A stretch of DNA of 64,000 bases from Meghimatium bilineatum. Lineage: Eukaryota > Mollusca > Gastropoda > Stylommatophora > Philomycidae. The position numbers and the translations under genes were made by a program. Each line of letters starts with the position of its first letter. Positions within the stretch are counted from its first letter, which is position 1. This document shows positions 47,301 to 54,890 of the stretch, piece by piece. The DNA lies in the NCBI GenBank assembly GCA_034231615.1, contig CM067317.1:1944501-2008500 (forward strand), read 5' to 3'. Under the pieces are notes generated by a model. That model was not told the DNA's origin and did no database searches. It saw nothing but the letters and a program-made list of their open reading frames with translations.

Positions 47301-50300
47301 TAGTCACCAAGGGGGCAGCGTAGCGCAGTGGTTAGTACACTGGCTTCACATATGAGTGGTTCTGGGTTCATTCCCCAGTTGAGGGAGGAAAAATTCTCAG
47401 ACACAACACCTTCCGGGTTGACCCAACCTTAATTGGTAAATACTGCGAGGGAGAGAAGATGGCTACCGCCCTCAAATAGCAGATACACTGAAAAGTGATA
47501 TAGCTAATATCTCACACCACTAAGGCATTAATAAAATGCTATGTATTAACTTTACTTTTTGTTTTAGAGCTGGCTTGCCAGTTGCTTTGACCATCTGTTT
47601 CTTTTGATGGTACATTATTGGCACATCTGTTTGATCATCATCAGATCCCTACTTAACCAGACCATCTGCTTTCTCATTTACAGGTATTCCACAATGTGAA
47701 GGTATCCAATACAAATATAATCTGCGCAGACTGCTTTGCTCGGTCAGAAGTATTTACAGGTCTGGTCATTTTCTGGTCTGGAGCACTGGTCTTGAACCTG
47801 TCAAAAATACTACAGGCAGAGGGTCAAGATTTTTTCTCAGCATTTTTTTACTGTCCACCTTGATTGCCAGGATTTCTGCATTGTAATTATGACATAATTT
47901 CCCTGTTTGTATTTTTATTGCATCCCGAACATTGTTTGGGTAATGTTCCTGCTTCTTCAATTTTTGCTGCATTCTCTGCTGGCCCATCTGTATAGTTTCT
48001 GATGCATATGTCTTGTGGATAATCATCCAGTAGACAGAGTAACATGAATAGTAACTAGATTTCCAGTAGGATGTAATCCAGAGAATGGAAATGTGGCGTG
48101 TCATCGTTTTATTTGCACAAATATCCCACCACATCATCTTTGATGGATCATGAATGAACTTATTGCTATTGGGGGGGGGGGGGGGTGTAGGGGCAAGAAA
48201 GTACAAAATAGTAAAACTTTGACCTACGATTGCATGTTGCAGCAGACAACTAAGGAAAATTCGAACATGTGGTTGGCTACCCCATGCAGTAATATTCATG
48301 ACAAAAAATATGTTGAAATCGGTTGTGTCAGGTCGATTGCACAAATGTTGCTGTCAAGCTGTAAACCATGACACAGCACATAGACTTATATTTACAGAAC
48401 AGAATTTTCATGACACAAAAGAACCAGATAAGACCTACAAAGCCATCACAATATATTCTAGAACAAGGGTGGGCAAACTTTTTGTGCAAAGGGCTACATT
48501 GAAAATTGTAAAGCTATTGGAGGGCCACATATAATATTATGTATGTTTTTGTTTAAAATTCTTGGTAAGTAATCAATTAAATATTTTTATTGTAAAGAAA
48601 GGTAGTTTTACATAATGTAGATAACTTCTGAAATAAATGACATTTCTAATAGACTTACACTATAACAGTATATTTTCTAATATGGATAAAAGGTTTTGCA
48701 AATATTTTAACAATATTTGAAAAATATTATGTTGCATACAGTTACAATATGGGTTCATATCAATAGTTTTAATGAAGATTTTAAAAAACACCATAATCAT
48801 AGTCACAACTTTATTGATATTATTTATTTCTAATGAGATGTATGTAATTGCTTGTAAGATTTTATAATTCCTTTGAAATCTGGAACAGGTTTACTTGTAG
48901 AAATTTGCATGACTGCATTTAAGTTGCAATCAGATAATAAAGACCTATTCTTAGATTTGTTGATTTTTAAGCAAGAAAATGCCTGTTCACAAATATATGT
49001 AGATCTAAATAATGACAAAAATATAGCTGCAAAGTTTTTTAAGTTTCGGAATGATTGTTCAGGCAAATAACCATAGAAATCCAACAAACATTCAGACTTA
49101 AATCTCTCCTTCAGGTAATGATTGGCTTGTAATTTAAGCAACTACAACTGTATGTGCTCTGGGGCTTTATCAGCTTCTGCACTGAGAGGAGAACTGATAA
49201 CATTGAAGTGCTGCTCCAAGTTCTTGAAATCTTCTTCCAAATTCTTCAACCAATACATCTACCTCAGCTTTGAATTTTTTACTCATTTCATCAGAAATAG
49301 TTTCTTGTTTCAGCAAAGGGAAGTGACAAAACATGTTTATACTTGCTTGTCTGGAAAACAGTGAGAGTTTAAAAAACAGTGAGCAAACAAACCATTGCCC
49401 TGAAGTTTAACATTCAGTTCATTTAACTTTTCCATTATTTCAATGGCAAATATAAAGTCAAGCTTCCACATTCTTGCATCAACAATGTTAGCAATGAAGT
49501 CACATTCTATGCCCTTTATCTCTAGAAACATTACTATTTCTTCTTTAACATGCCATACTCTCCTTAAAACCTTTCCGAGACTCAACTATCGAACTGTACT
49601 GTGGTACAGGACATCAGAATGTTCAGTTTCTAGATCGTCTAGTAATGCTCTAAACTGCCTGTGATTGAGTCATCTTGATCTGATGAGGCTTATGACATTA
49701 ACAACTCGGTCAATAACATGCTTAATTTTTAAAACAGATTTGTACAAACTTTCCTGATGAATCACACAGTGAAGTGGTAATATTATGTGGTCAGGATATT
49801 CTGACTTAATCCTATCATTGATCAACTTTATCAGTCCTATATTTTTTCCAGTAAAAGCACAAGCATCATCAGTTGTAATACTGGCCATCTTGTTCCACAT
49901 TAACCTAGCTCTTTCAATACAGCTACTAACAGCATTGAATATATCGAGGCCAGTGGTAGTGTCTTTGATCGACTCAACACTCAGTAACTTTTTAAAGAGT
50001 TTAAAAGAATTGTTTGTTCCACGTATAAAAACTAATAATTGAGCAGTATCCTGTACATCAGTACTCTCGTCCAATGCAAGAGAGTACCACAAAAAATGCT
50101 TACTTGCATCTTGAAGTTGAAGGGTCAAATCTTCACTTATCTTTTCAACACGTGTGACCATAGTTCTGGATAATGTAATACTGTCAAAGTTGTTGTTGTG
50201 TTCTGGACAAAGAATGTTTGTTGCATCTAGTAAACATTCCTTAATAAATTCACCATCAGAAAATGGCTTGTTGTATTTCACAATTTTGTGTGACAACACC

Positions 50301-51150
50301 AAACTGGCCTCTGTTGTGGCATCTTGAATTGAAGACTATTTTGTAAACACAGTTTGTTGTTTCTCCAGACTTTTTATCAACTCCATGCATTTTCTTTTCC
50401 TTTCTTCAGATGTTAGATTGTGTCCAAAATTGGGATGTTTTGTCTGGTAATGACTTTTTAAGTTATATTCTTTAAAAACAGCCACTGATTCGTGACACAG
50501 CAAGCAAACAGATTTGTTGCCAACTTGCATAAAACAATATTTGGTAATCCATTCGTCTTTGAAAACCCGACAATCGTCTTCAATCTTACGTTTTTTTGAT
50601 GCACTCATTATAATAAAAATATCTTAGAATGTTGCAAAATTAATTAAAAACAAATGTGCTTCCGGCAGCGCGAATTTAATTATTTAGATTTAGAAAACTC
50701 AGTTTTAATATAAATACGGAAATTTATGAATGGAAACTACAAACGTGATGGTTATTAAAACACACAGGGAATTCCCCAGGCAATGCGCAGCTTAAATGAT
50801 TGCAAATCGAGTATTTGCGCATTCCATTCGTAGGATATTGGGGGGGGGGGTTATTTATGACAATACATTATTGTTGTAACGATGTATTATTAATTATAAC
50901 AGCTTTTAGCGATATTCTATTTTGTATGAAACATCTTTTTAATATAAACTAAACACACATCCCGACATAATGTTTAAAAGTTAAAACAATTAATTATAAT
51001 TTGAAAGGCAATTTTCAACCTTTATAAAATTATATCGTCCGAGTACTTAAAACCATTGAGAAACATTCAGCCAATCAAATTACGTCAATTCTAGTATAGT
51101 AAATTACTCAATATTGAACACTCATATTAAACGTAGTAAAATTTCATTGA

Positions 51151-51218
<68 letters not shown>

Positions 51219-52484
51219 ATATTAACATTTAAATGATGTCAAATTGGGAAAAAATATTGTATATTTAATATATAAGAAAGTCGAATTAATATTCCAATGG
51301 ATTTCTGCGTAATATTAATGGGAAAAAAATCATTTGTGACGATCGTTCGTTTATTTAAAAATGTGTTTGAGGGCAGCAAAATATCCAATGGCGAGCCGCA
51401 TGCAGCCCGCGGTTTGCCCACCCCTGTTCTAGAACATCACCAATATATTCTTGAACATCATCCATATATTCTTGAACATCACCAATATATTCTTGAACAT
51501 CACCAATATATTCTAGAACATCATCCATATATTCTAGAACATCACCAATATATTCTAGAACATCATCAATATATTCTAGAACATCATCCATATATTCTAG
51601 AACATCATCCATATATTCTAGAACATCACCAATATATTCTAGAACATCATCAATATATTCTAGAACATCATCCATATATTCTAGAACATCACCAATATAT
51701 TCTAGAACATCACCAATATATTCTAGAACATCACCAATATATTCTTGAACATCACCAATATATTCTTGAACATCACCAATATATTCTAGAACATCATCCA
51801 TATATTCTAGAACATCACCAATATATTCTAGAACATCATCAATATATTCTAGAACATCATCCATATATTCTAGAACATCATCCATATATTCTAGAACATC
51901 ACCAATATATTCTAGAACATCATCAATATATTCTAGAACATCATCCATATATTCTAGAACATCACCAATATATTCTAGAACATCACCAATATATTCTAGA
52001 ACATCATCAATATATCCTAGAACATCATCATTATATTCTAGAACATCACCAATATATTCTAGAACATCACCAATATATTCTAGAACAATCATTATGAAAA
52101 TAATGACAGTTTTAGTCTAAGTGATGTTTTTATAGAAAATATTCTAACTAAAGTCTAAATGTATCAGTAGAAGAGGTTACCTCTTGCTTTCATATTTGTC
52201 AATTTATCTGTCCACACACGACCTCCATAACGGTCCTTTCTGGCTTCATAGACTTTGACTGTAAAGTTCTGCTTATCCGAGGATAAGCTTCGAGCTGCAG
52301 CAAGACCTGCGATGCCAGCACCAATGACAAGAACTTCTTTAGGGAGATATGGCTCATCTACAATGTCATGTTCTTTCGTATTTGTAGACGATGACTTTTC
52401 TCCATTCGTAAACAGATTTAATGTGACTGTTAACAGGACCACAATATGAAATATATAAGGTAGTGTTGTTCCTGTATGACCCAT
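35005..52484 (-). CDS. Flavin amine oxidase, eight exons, signal peptide and C-terminal KTEL
   Basis: Exons (minus strand, 5' to 3'): 52484-52181, 45728-45540, 44233-44140, 41938-41804, 40251-40019, 38300-38076, 36265-36137, 35351-35005. Total 1656 nt, 551 codons plus TAA; every junction keeps the frame. Residues 8-28 are a signal peptide core. Residues 51-60 hold [10 protein letters not shown] (FAD dinucleotide fold), E80 the ribose-binding acid, 87-89 [11 protein letters not shown] starts at 102. [11 protein letters not shown] (325-335) places K325 where the flavin-contacting lysine of LSD1/polyamine oxidases lies. W421-P425 and GASTYPKVG (429-437) replace the usual GSYSY block, and IYFAGEHT (454-461) with a [11 protein letters not shown] block closes the FAD site. 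After about residue 480 comes an EEERR helix, an Asp/Glu tail and KTEL. Members of this superfamily oxidise amines, making H2O2; the substrate cannot be read from sequence. The tail predicts ER retention. Relation to molluscan L-amino-acid oxidases or LSD1-like PAOs is not resolved. Confidence 0.93.
35372..35570. repeat. 30-bp minisatellite in intron 7, abutting exon 8
   Basis: About six units containing ACATGTGATTAATTAGTCAG then CTAGGTAAAA. Begins about 20 bp from the exon 8 acceptor, just beyond its polypyrimidine tract. Confidence 0.95.
36137..36265 (-). CDS. Amine oxidase exon 7
   Basis: Acceptor TATCCCCAG/TGTTAG, reading [33 protein letters not shown] and YPKV; the W-x2-DP and GASTY positions match W-x2-DP-x2-GSYSY of the family. 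Donor GTTG/GTGAGT, phase 1. Confidence 0.92.
36370..36855. repeat. 41-bp minisatellite in intron 6
   Basis: Units contain CAATTAGCCAAAATAAAGTG then TTACAAAATAAACAATGTCTG. The last third consists of shortened units that keep only AATTAGCCAAAATAAACAGT. Confidence 0.95.
37014..37630. repeat. 38-bp minisatellite in intron 6, about 16 units
   Basis: Units contain GAGAGAATCCATGGATACAG then CTTTGTGGATAAAACAAT, nearly identical throughout; one unit near 37198 reads GGGTAAAAAC. Because 38 is not divisible by three yet no frame has a stop, three overlapping minus frames of 203-272 codons arise; none is a gene. Confidence 0.95.
37885..38015. repeat. Dispersed ~120-bp repeat, copy 2 (intron 6)
   Basis: CGTCATCTACTAAGATTTTT, GGTTTGTCTAGTTGGGCCAT, GTGAGACACACAGACA: a diverged copy of the 7795-7935 repeat. 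Confidence 0.6.
38076..38300 (-). CDS. Amine oxidase exon 6 (substrate domain and flavin lysine)
   Basis: Acceptor TTGGACAG/CCACA. Encodes [40 protein letters not shown] and [19 protein letters not shown], matching the family order KVxLxF-FW, W-N and G-A-A. Donor TTGG/GTGAGT, phase 1. Confidence 0.93.
38578..38672. mobile_element. Foldback MITE, copy 1 (intron 5, next to exon 6)
   Basis: GGTTGGTCACTATTTACATA and its near-complement TATATACAGTGACCAATC flank a core containing GCGTGCCAAAAATAGTCAAG and a CTTGGA/TTCAAG arm pair, so the whole ~95-bp unit can fold on itself. The core matches a second copy at 59139. Confidence 0.75.
38800..39300. other. Intron 5 segment with a short internal duplication; no gene
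   Basis: CTCTGGGGTAGAAGATGGTC and CGTCTGGGGTAGAAGCCAG lie close together (about 38930-38985). The 146-codon minus frame (39255-38815) and the frame ahead of it read as an unknown ancient element (with a stop between them); no domain recognised, and they lie inside an intron. Confidence 0.45.
39475..39600. repeat. Dispersed ~120-bp repeat, copy 3 (intron 5)
   Basis: GTCATCTACTAAGGTTTTCT, GTGTCTAATGGGTTATTGGT, GAAACCCACAGACATTC: close to the copy at 7795-7935. Confidence 0.65.
39600..39960 (-). mobile_element. LINE-5'-end-like repeat in intron 5 with a ~22-bp expansion
   Basis: Minus-strand copy of the element at 4600/46545/61470: the plus strand shows GGGCAGGACTGTGGTCCTGC and, at the other end, CTGTTGGCTGGACTAAGCCC, GAGTTGGCCTCGATGGGG. 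Between them GACCTGACCAATGATATTGG is repeated about ten times (39655-39868), with and without GTT. In the intact element this slot holds one GACCAGTC-type segment. Confidence 0.75.
40019..40251 (-). CDS. Amine oxidase exon 5
   Basis: Acceptor CTTTCAG/ACTTG. Encodes [34 protein letters not shown] and [14 protein letters not shown], the FAD-domain strands of amine oxidases. Donor AAATAA/GTAAGC, phase 1. Confidence 0.92.
40267..40768. repeat. 35-bp minisatellite in intron 4, abutting exon 5
   Basis: About 14-15 nearly identical units with ACATTGCTAGCCACATGTGA then CATGAAACACAGCAA. Begins within 20 bp of the exon 5 acceptor. Confidence 0.95.
41050..41190. repeat. 47-bp tandem triplication in intron 4
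   Basis: Three identical copies with ATATAATTTGGAGGTGTTAT, then TTGCTTGTGTGTGTCAGTGT. Confidence 0.95.
41655..41765 (-). mobile_element. SINE (family 1) tail fragment in intron 4
   Basis: TTCTTCTTCTTCAGCATTCA, TTCTCAAACTCCCTCTGGAT, CTCTTGTAGAAGGACATTGG, GATTTCCTGAAGAATGTAGT: the 3' half of a minus-strand copy. Confidence 0.75.
41804..41938 (-). CDS. Amine oxidase exon 4, with a GC donor
   Basis: Acceptor TTGTAG/TGCTGC; reads [20 protein letters not shown] and [12 protein letters not shown]. The exon must end at GACAG/GCAAGT for exon 5 to be in frame. The only GT nearby (CAA/GTGAAG) would put exon 5 into an immediate stop. Confidence 0.9.
41948..42148. repeat. 39-bp minisatellite in intron 3, abutting exon 4
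   Basis: Five identical units (GAATACATGAAATCAACAAT then GTGCATCAATCCAACAACT), starting 10 bp from the exon 4 acceptor. Period 13 codons, so both strands stay open; not a gene. Confidence 0.95.
42152..42300 (-). mobile_element. SINE (family 2) in intron 3
   Basis: TTCCTCTTCTGCGTTTGTTC, GATTAGCAGGATGCAGTGTG, GTGTCATGATTTATAGTGCA, CACATCTGACTTCAGCATGG. Confidence 0.8.
42300..42595. repeat. ~41-bp degenerate minisatellite in intron 3
   Basis: Units with ACACACAATCTACACTCCGT then GCCTATTTATCCAA; first units are diverged (CTAAATACATAATCTACTCT). Confidence 0.8.
42772..44030. repeat. 55/58-bp minisatellite in intron 3, about 22 units
   Basis: Units contain GACATACATACGTGAATCTA, GTCATCATGATTGTCCTACC and AACATCCATAGAAGATAT, with the AGA triplet before AGATAT present or absent (58 or 55 bp, some with TAT). 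ACGTG, ATGTG and ACATG variants are intermixed. Frames of about 105-114 codons occur on both strands; not genes. Confidence 0.95.
44140..44233 (-). CDS. Amine oxidase exon 3
   Basis: Acceptor GATTTTAG/GGCAAG, in the frame [20 protein letters not shown] with donor GATAG/GTTTG, phase 2. The acceptor and the first 18 exon bases also occur three times upstream in a 67-bp array (44234-44486). Confidence 0.88.
44234..44486. repeat. 67-bp array carrying copies of the exon 3 splice acceptor
   Basis: Units contain GAATTCATTCACTGCTTGCC, CTAAAATCTGTCAAACC and ATAACTGCTTCAATAACTGA. On the minus strand each has TTTTAG/GGCAAGCAGTGAAT, the exact exon 3 acceptor plus 18 exon bases. AG positions: 44235-44234 (used), then 44302, 44369 and 44436 at 67-bp steps. 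Confidence 0.92.
44595..44885. repeat. 24/30-bp minisatellite in intron 2
   Basis: Alternating units ACAGATACTAACATAAGAAT-CTCACAGTAC and a shortened ACATCTTACAGTAC form, plus ATGAATC variants; about 11 units. Confidence 0.9.
44895..45300 (-). pseudogene. LINE C-terminal remnant in intron 2
   Basis: Minus frame 45240-44902: [75 protein letters not shown] and a stop: the usual end of endonuclease-reverse transcriptases. Open across 112 codons, so a fairly recent insertion, but 5' truncated. Confidence 0.85.
45365..45512 (-). mobile_element. SINE (family 2) in intron 2, next to exon 2
   Basis: TTCTTCTGCACTTGTTCTCA, GATTAGCAGAATGCAGTCC, GTGTCATTGCTTACAGATTT, GGCCTGACACATCTGACTTC. Its head ends some 25 bp from the exon 2 donor. 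Confidence 0.8.
45540..45728 (-). CDS. Amine oxidase exon 2
   Basis: Acceptor GGTTTCAG/GTGCAG; the split glycine codon gives [23 protein letters not shown] follows. Two donors are possible: G/GTATGT at 45544 or GGTAT/GTAAGT at 45540. Only the second keeps frame with exon 3. Confidence 0.92.
45740..46080. repeat. 15/30-bp degenerate array in intron 1, near exon 2
   Basis: ATCAATCATGTAATCTGGT and ATATAATCTGATATC variants, about 22 units of 15 bp. Starts near the exon 2 acceptor. Confidence 0.9.
46545..46800 (+). mobile_element. LINE-5'-end-like repeat (intron 1), with a duplicated segment
   Basis: GAGACGAGGCTTAGTCCAGC, GAGGCTAGCTAGAAACTAAG, GGTCAGGCCATTCCC, then a second AGTCCAGC...GGCTAGAAACTAA unit, GCAGGGCCACAGTTCTGTCC, GCTGAAGTCGGAGATACCAG, GGCGCACC. 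One ~85-bp segment is present twice. Confidence 0.7.
46930..47160 (+). pseudogene. LINE C-terminal remnant (family of 14085)
   Basis: Plus strand reads [20 protein letters not shown] then [20 protein letters not shown] and a [12 protein letters not shown] tail; the order HVMRKG, IVTTGK and a terminal basic block match 14220-14430. Confidence 0.7.
47305..47550 (+). mobile_element. tRNA-derived SINE, copy 1 (intron 1)
   Basis: GCGTAGCGCAGTGGTTAGTA fits an RNA polymerase III A box (TRGCNNAGYGG) and GGTTCTGGGTTCATTCC a B box, about 30 bp apart as in a tRNA. A longer non-tRNA body follows (CACCTTCCGGGTTGACCC, TATCTCACACCACTAAGGCA). A minus-strand relative is at 54890-55143. Confidence 0.85.
48050..48150 (-). 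mobile_element. SINE (family 1) head fragment
   Basis: CTAGATTTCCAGTAGGATGT, AATCCAGAGAATGGAAATGT, GTTTTATTTGCACAAATATC, CACCACATCATCTTTGAT; the GAA tail is missing. Confidence 0.7.
48240..48395 (+). mobile_element. SINE (family 2) fragment
   Basis: AACTAAGGAAAATTCGAACA, GGTTGGCTACCCCATGCAGT, GTTGAAATCGGTTGTGTCAG, AAGCTGTAAACCATGACACA: middle part of a plus-strand family-2 copy. Confidence 0.65.
48464..51426 (-). mobile_element. hAT DNA transposon, complete ends, inactive transposase
   Basis: The left end CAAGGGTGGGCAAACT and the right end (reverse strand) CAGGGGTGGGCAAACC form terminal inverted repeats with 14 of 16 matches. They are flanked by perfect 8-bp direct repeats TTCTAGAA at 48456-48463 and 51427-51434, the duplication length typical of hAT elements. 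The 2963-bp body has one minus-strand transposase-like region (50608-48830) and AT-rich flanks, including a (TA)n run at 51154-51215. Lies wholly in intron 1, on the same strand as the host gene. Confidence 0.95.
48830..50608 (-). pseudogene. hAT transposase, BED finger to C-terminal dimerisation block, several stops
   Basis: Starts at 50608. [20 protein letters not shown] plus QTKH is a BED-type finger (C-x2-C...H-x4-H). After a TAG at 50338-50336 the same frame continues ([74 protein letters not shown]). A TGA near 49670 and a TAG near 49586 (after [20 protein letters not shown]) interrupt; the next part ends at 49337, where a frameshift follows. The last piece, 49141-48830, keeps [20 protein letters not shown], a hAT C-terminal motif. 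It resembles the GTF2IRD2/ZBED-like hAT group. Three in-frame stops and at least two frame changes: inactive. Confidence 0.92.
51435..52088. repeat. 21-bp minisatellite in intron 1, about 31 units
   Basis: Units AACATCACCAATATATTCT followed by AG or TG, with CATC/CATCA and CCA/TCA variants. The period is seven codons, giving 245-266 codon frames on both strands (for example EHHQYIL repeats); not a gene. Lies directly against the right end of the hAT element; a single unit is left on its other side. Confidence 0.97.
52181..52484 (-). CDS. Amine oxidase exon 1 (start, signal peptide, FAD motif)
   Basis: Starts at the ATG (52484-52482) and is followed by a hydrophobic segment ([18 protein letters not shown]), then [17 protein letters not shown] and [16 protein letters not shown]. 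Donor GCAAGAG/GTAACC, phase 1. The ATG is chosen because it gives an N-terminal hydrophobic core; an untranslated upstream exon is possible. Confidence 0.93.
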
Positions 52485-52511
52485 GGTTACAATTTTCCTA
52501 ATGACTCAAAG

Positions 52512-52880
52512 GTAGATTACGCTTTCAGTAGTTTGAGAATCTGTGAACAAAAATGTGTGGAAAACAAATGTAGATTACACTTACAGTAGTTTGAGAATCT
52601 GTGAACAAAAATGTGTGGAAAACAAATGTAGATTACACTTTCAGTAGTTTGAGAATCTGTGAACAAAAATGTGGGGAAAACAAATGTAGATTACACTTTC
52701 AGTAGCTTGAGAATCTGTGAACAATAATGCGTGGAAAACAAAGGTAGATAACACTTTGAGTAGCTTGGTAATTAAATATCTCTGGAAAAAAAATATGTGT
52801 AAAATAAAGGTAGATAACACTTTCTGTAGTATGATAATCAAATTTCTATTAAACAAAATGTGTGTAAAACAAAGGTAGAT
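52512..52880. repeat. 59-bp minisatellite just upstream of the amine oxidase start
   Basis: About five to six units with AGTAGTTTGAGAATCTGTGA, ACAAAAATGTGTGGAAAACA, AATGTAGATTACACT; the last ones are diverged. It starts about 28 bp upstream of the ATG, so it lies in the 5' UTR or promoter. Confidence 0.93.
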
Positions 52881-52989
52881 TACACACAGAAGAGTAAGAA
52901 TTAGGTCAGAAGTGAAAAAACATAAATAGAAAATAGACAAAACACACCAAAATAATGATAAAACAAAACAAACAGAAAAATCTGGACCA

Positions 52990-54140
52990 ACAGGATATTT
53001 AACAGTAGGACTGACGGGCATTGATCCCAAAGGGTTCTATTGGTCCAAATTGATAGATGTAACTTGAATAGTGCCGTTCTTACTCATTGTATTTTATTGT
53101 GAATGTGTTTTTGATAAAGGCCTCAAAATGTCAATTTGTGTGTATTATTATGTGTGTTACCAGTGATTAGCAAAACTTCCTAATCCTGCTTCCAAGTTTC
53201 ACAGGTAAAAAGACTAAATCACTTCAATTGATCTATCAAGATCTACCTGCACACAGGTAAAAGAACTACCTGTTCTCAAATGGCCCGTCTTCTGCAGGAT
53301 ATCTCCATACAATGTCCTATAAGGGTCTCTCCACATCTTCTTCTTCTTCTGCATTCGTGGTCTCTCCATATGATGTCTGCCATGGCATGGACAATGGCAA
53401 GTACCAAACTCTCCCAACCAGATAGCCTAAATTAATTTTAAATACTATCTATTGTCATTCAGCACCATATGTGTGTGTGTGGGGGGGTAGTTTGAGTTGT
53501 CTGTCTTCAGCCATTTTGGTTGCATTGGCCTTAGTTCTATAGAAATACAAATAGTTTGACTAATGAGTCATAAGCCTACATTTGTATCTACTGGAACACT
53601 GATGTTTTACATTTTTTTATATTAATTTTGCCGAGAAATAGCAGGTAACTAGTGCAATGTTCTGTTGAAGATATCAACTACTACTAGGCCAGGCCTATAT
53701 AAAACTCAAAAAGATAAAGTTTGTCAACTTCGGTAATTTAGTAGGCCCTAAATCTATGTTTAATTTAGTAGGCCCTAAATCTATGTTTAATTTAGTAGGC
53801 CCTAAATCTATGTTCAATTTAGTAGGCCCTAAATCTATGTTCAATTTAGTAGGCCCTAAATCTATGTTCAAATTAGTAGGCCCTAAATCTATGTTTAACT
53901 CCAATGTAATATTTGTATTAATGTACAGCTATAAAATCTGGAAGATAACTGAAGAAGAAATTCAATTCATTTGAAAATAAATGTTTTATACCCCTTTGTG
54001 CCAGTGTCAGGATGGAAGAGTTCTCTGGAGATGGGTTTTTGTGTGCTTCATAGATGTTTGTTTTCCTTGACTCTTGTTTTATTTCTGTAATCCGTCATTT
54101 ACATGGTCTGCCCCTGACTTTGTATCCATTGTGTCTGTAT
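52990..54140. other. Upstream flank of the amine oxidase gene; non-coding, 27-bp array, LINE scrap
   Basis: Contains a 27-bp array at 53725-53905 (about seven units, TTTAGTAGGCCCTAAATCTA then TGTTTAA) and a minus-strand LINE fragment at 54000-54140 matching 24905-25045 (GAAGAGTTCTCTGGAGATGG). A GAAGAAGAAG tract at about 53335-53355 suggests a further SINE tail. No promoter element is assigned. Confidence 0.6.
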
Positions 54141-54149
54141 AGTAATGTT

Positions 54150-54310
54150 CTTCTTCTTCTGCATTCACTATCTTATAATCACAGTGAATAAATAGTGTGA
54201 TTTCCACTAGGAAGTATGAAATACATTGTACTGCTAGTTCCACAGTATAACCGTGTTATTTGCACCTCGATTGGCTCACACTGTAGACATCACTGTAGGA
54301 CATCAAAGGC
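54150..54310 (-). mobile_element. SINE (family 1-like), diverged
   Basis: TTCTTCTTCTTCTGCATTCA, GATTTCCACTAGGAAGTATG, GTGTTATTTGCACCTCGATT, GGCTCACACTGTAGACATCA. Confidence 0.55.
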
Positions 54311-54539
54311 CCAGTACATCCATTTTCACTGTCATGCCTCTATTTCAGGTAGTGGGCTTCCCTAGCCTGTGACAGTCTGCCTATCTGTCAACAGGTGGCA
54401 GGTGTGTAATGACCCTTCGACGAGACGATTGAAAAATTGGACCTGGCTCTTTCATCTTCTTAGCTGAGGTGTCGTTCACCGACATCGTGAACCCTTTGTC
54501 TAAGTCTGAGTCACACCACGCATTTGGGAGCAAGGCGTC

Positions 54540-54890
54540 TTCTCAAACTGAATGACCTTGGTCCATTGGGTACTGAGCCCTTTCTCTTCACGAGCATATC
54601 TCCAGTATAGGAAAGCTCAACAGTAAAGTTGTGACAGGGCTGCCTTTATTGTTCCTTTTGTGCCTGAGCCCATCAGGTATGGAACCCTTTCTCTCTGTAT
54701 GTTTCGGTATAGGAAGGCTTGACAGTCGAGTTGGACTAGGGCTGCTTTCTTTGCCATGCACCCACGATTGGGTCTCTGCCCATAAGGAGCACCAGTAACT
54801 ACATGTTTGTCTCGAGATGACAGGACTTGTAGTTCTGATTTCCTTGGAACGTATTCCCTTTCTATTTGCACATGACACTGTAAAAAAAAG
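54540..54890. repeat. Unknown element with a diverged internal ~120-bp duplication
   Basis: GAGCCCTTTCTCTTCACGAG...AGTATAGGAAAGCTCAACAG...GACAGGGCTGCCTTT and GAACCCTTTCTCTCTGTATG...GGTATAGGAAGGCTTGACAG...TAGGGCTGCTTTC have the same order. Minus frames of 84-106 codons have no domain. Confidence 0.6.

Noticed and set aside
51297-52097. 245-266 codon frames with EHHQYIL or VLEYIGD repeats on both strands
   Set aside because: Both are translations of the 21-bp array (seven codons).
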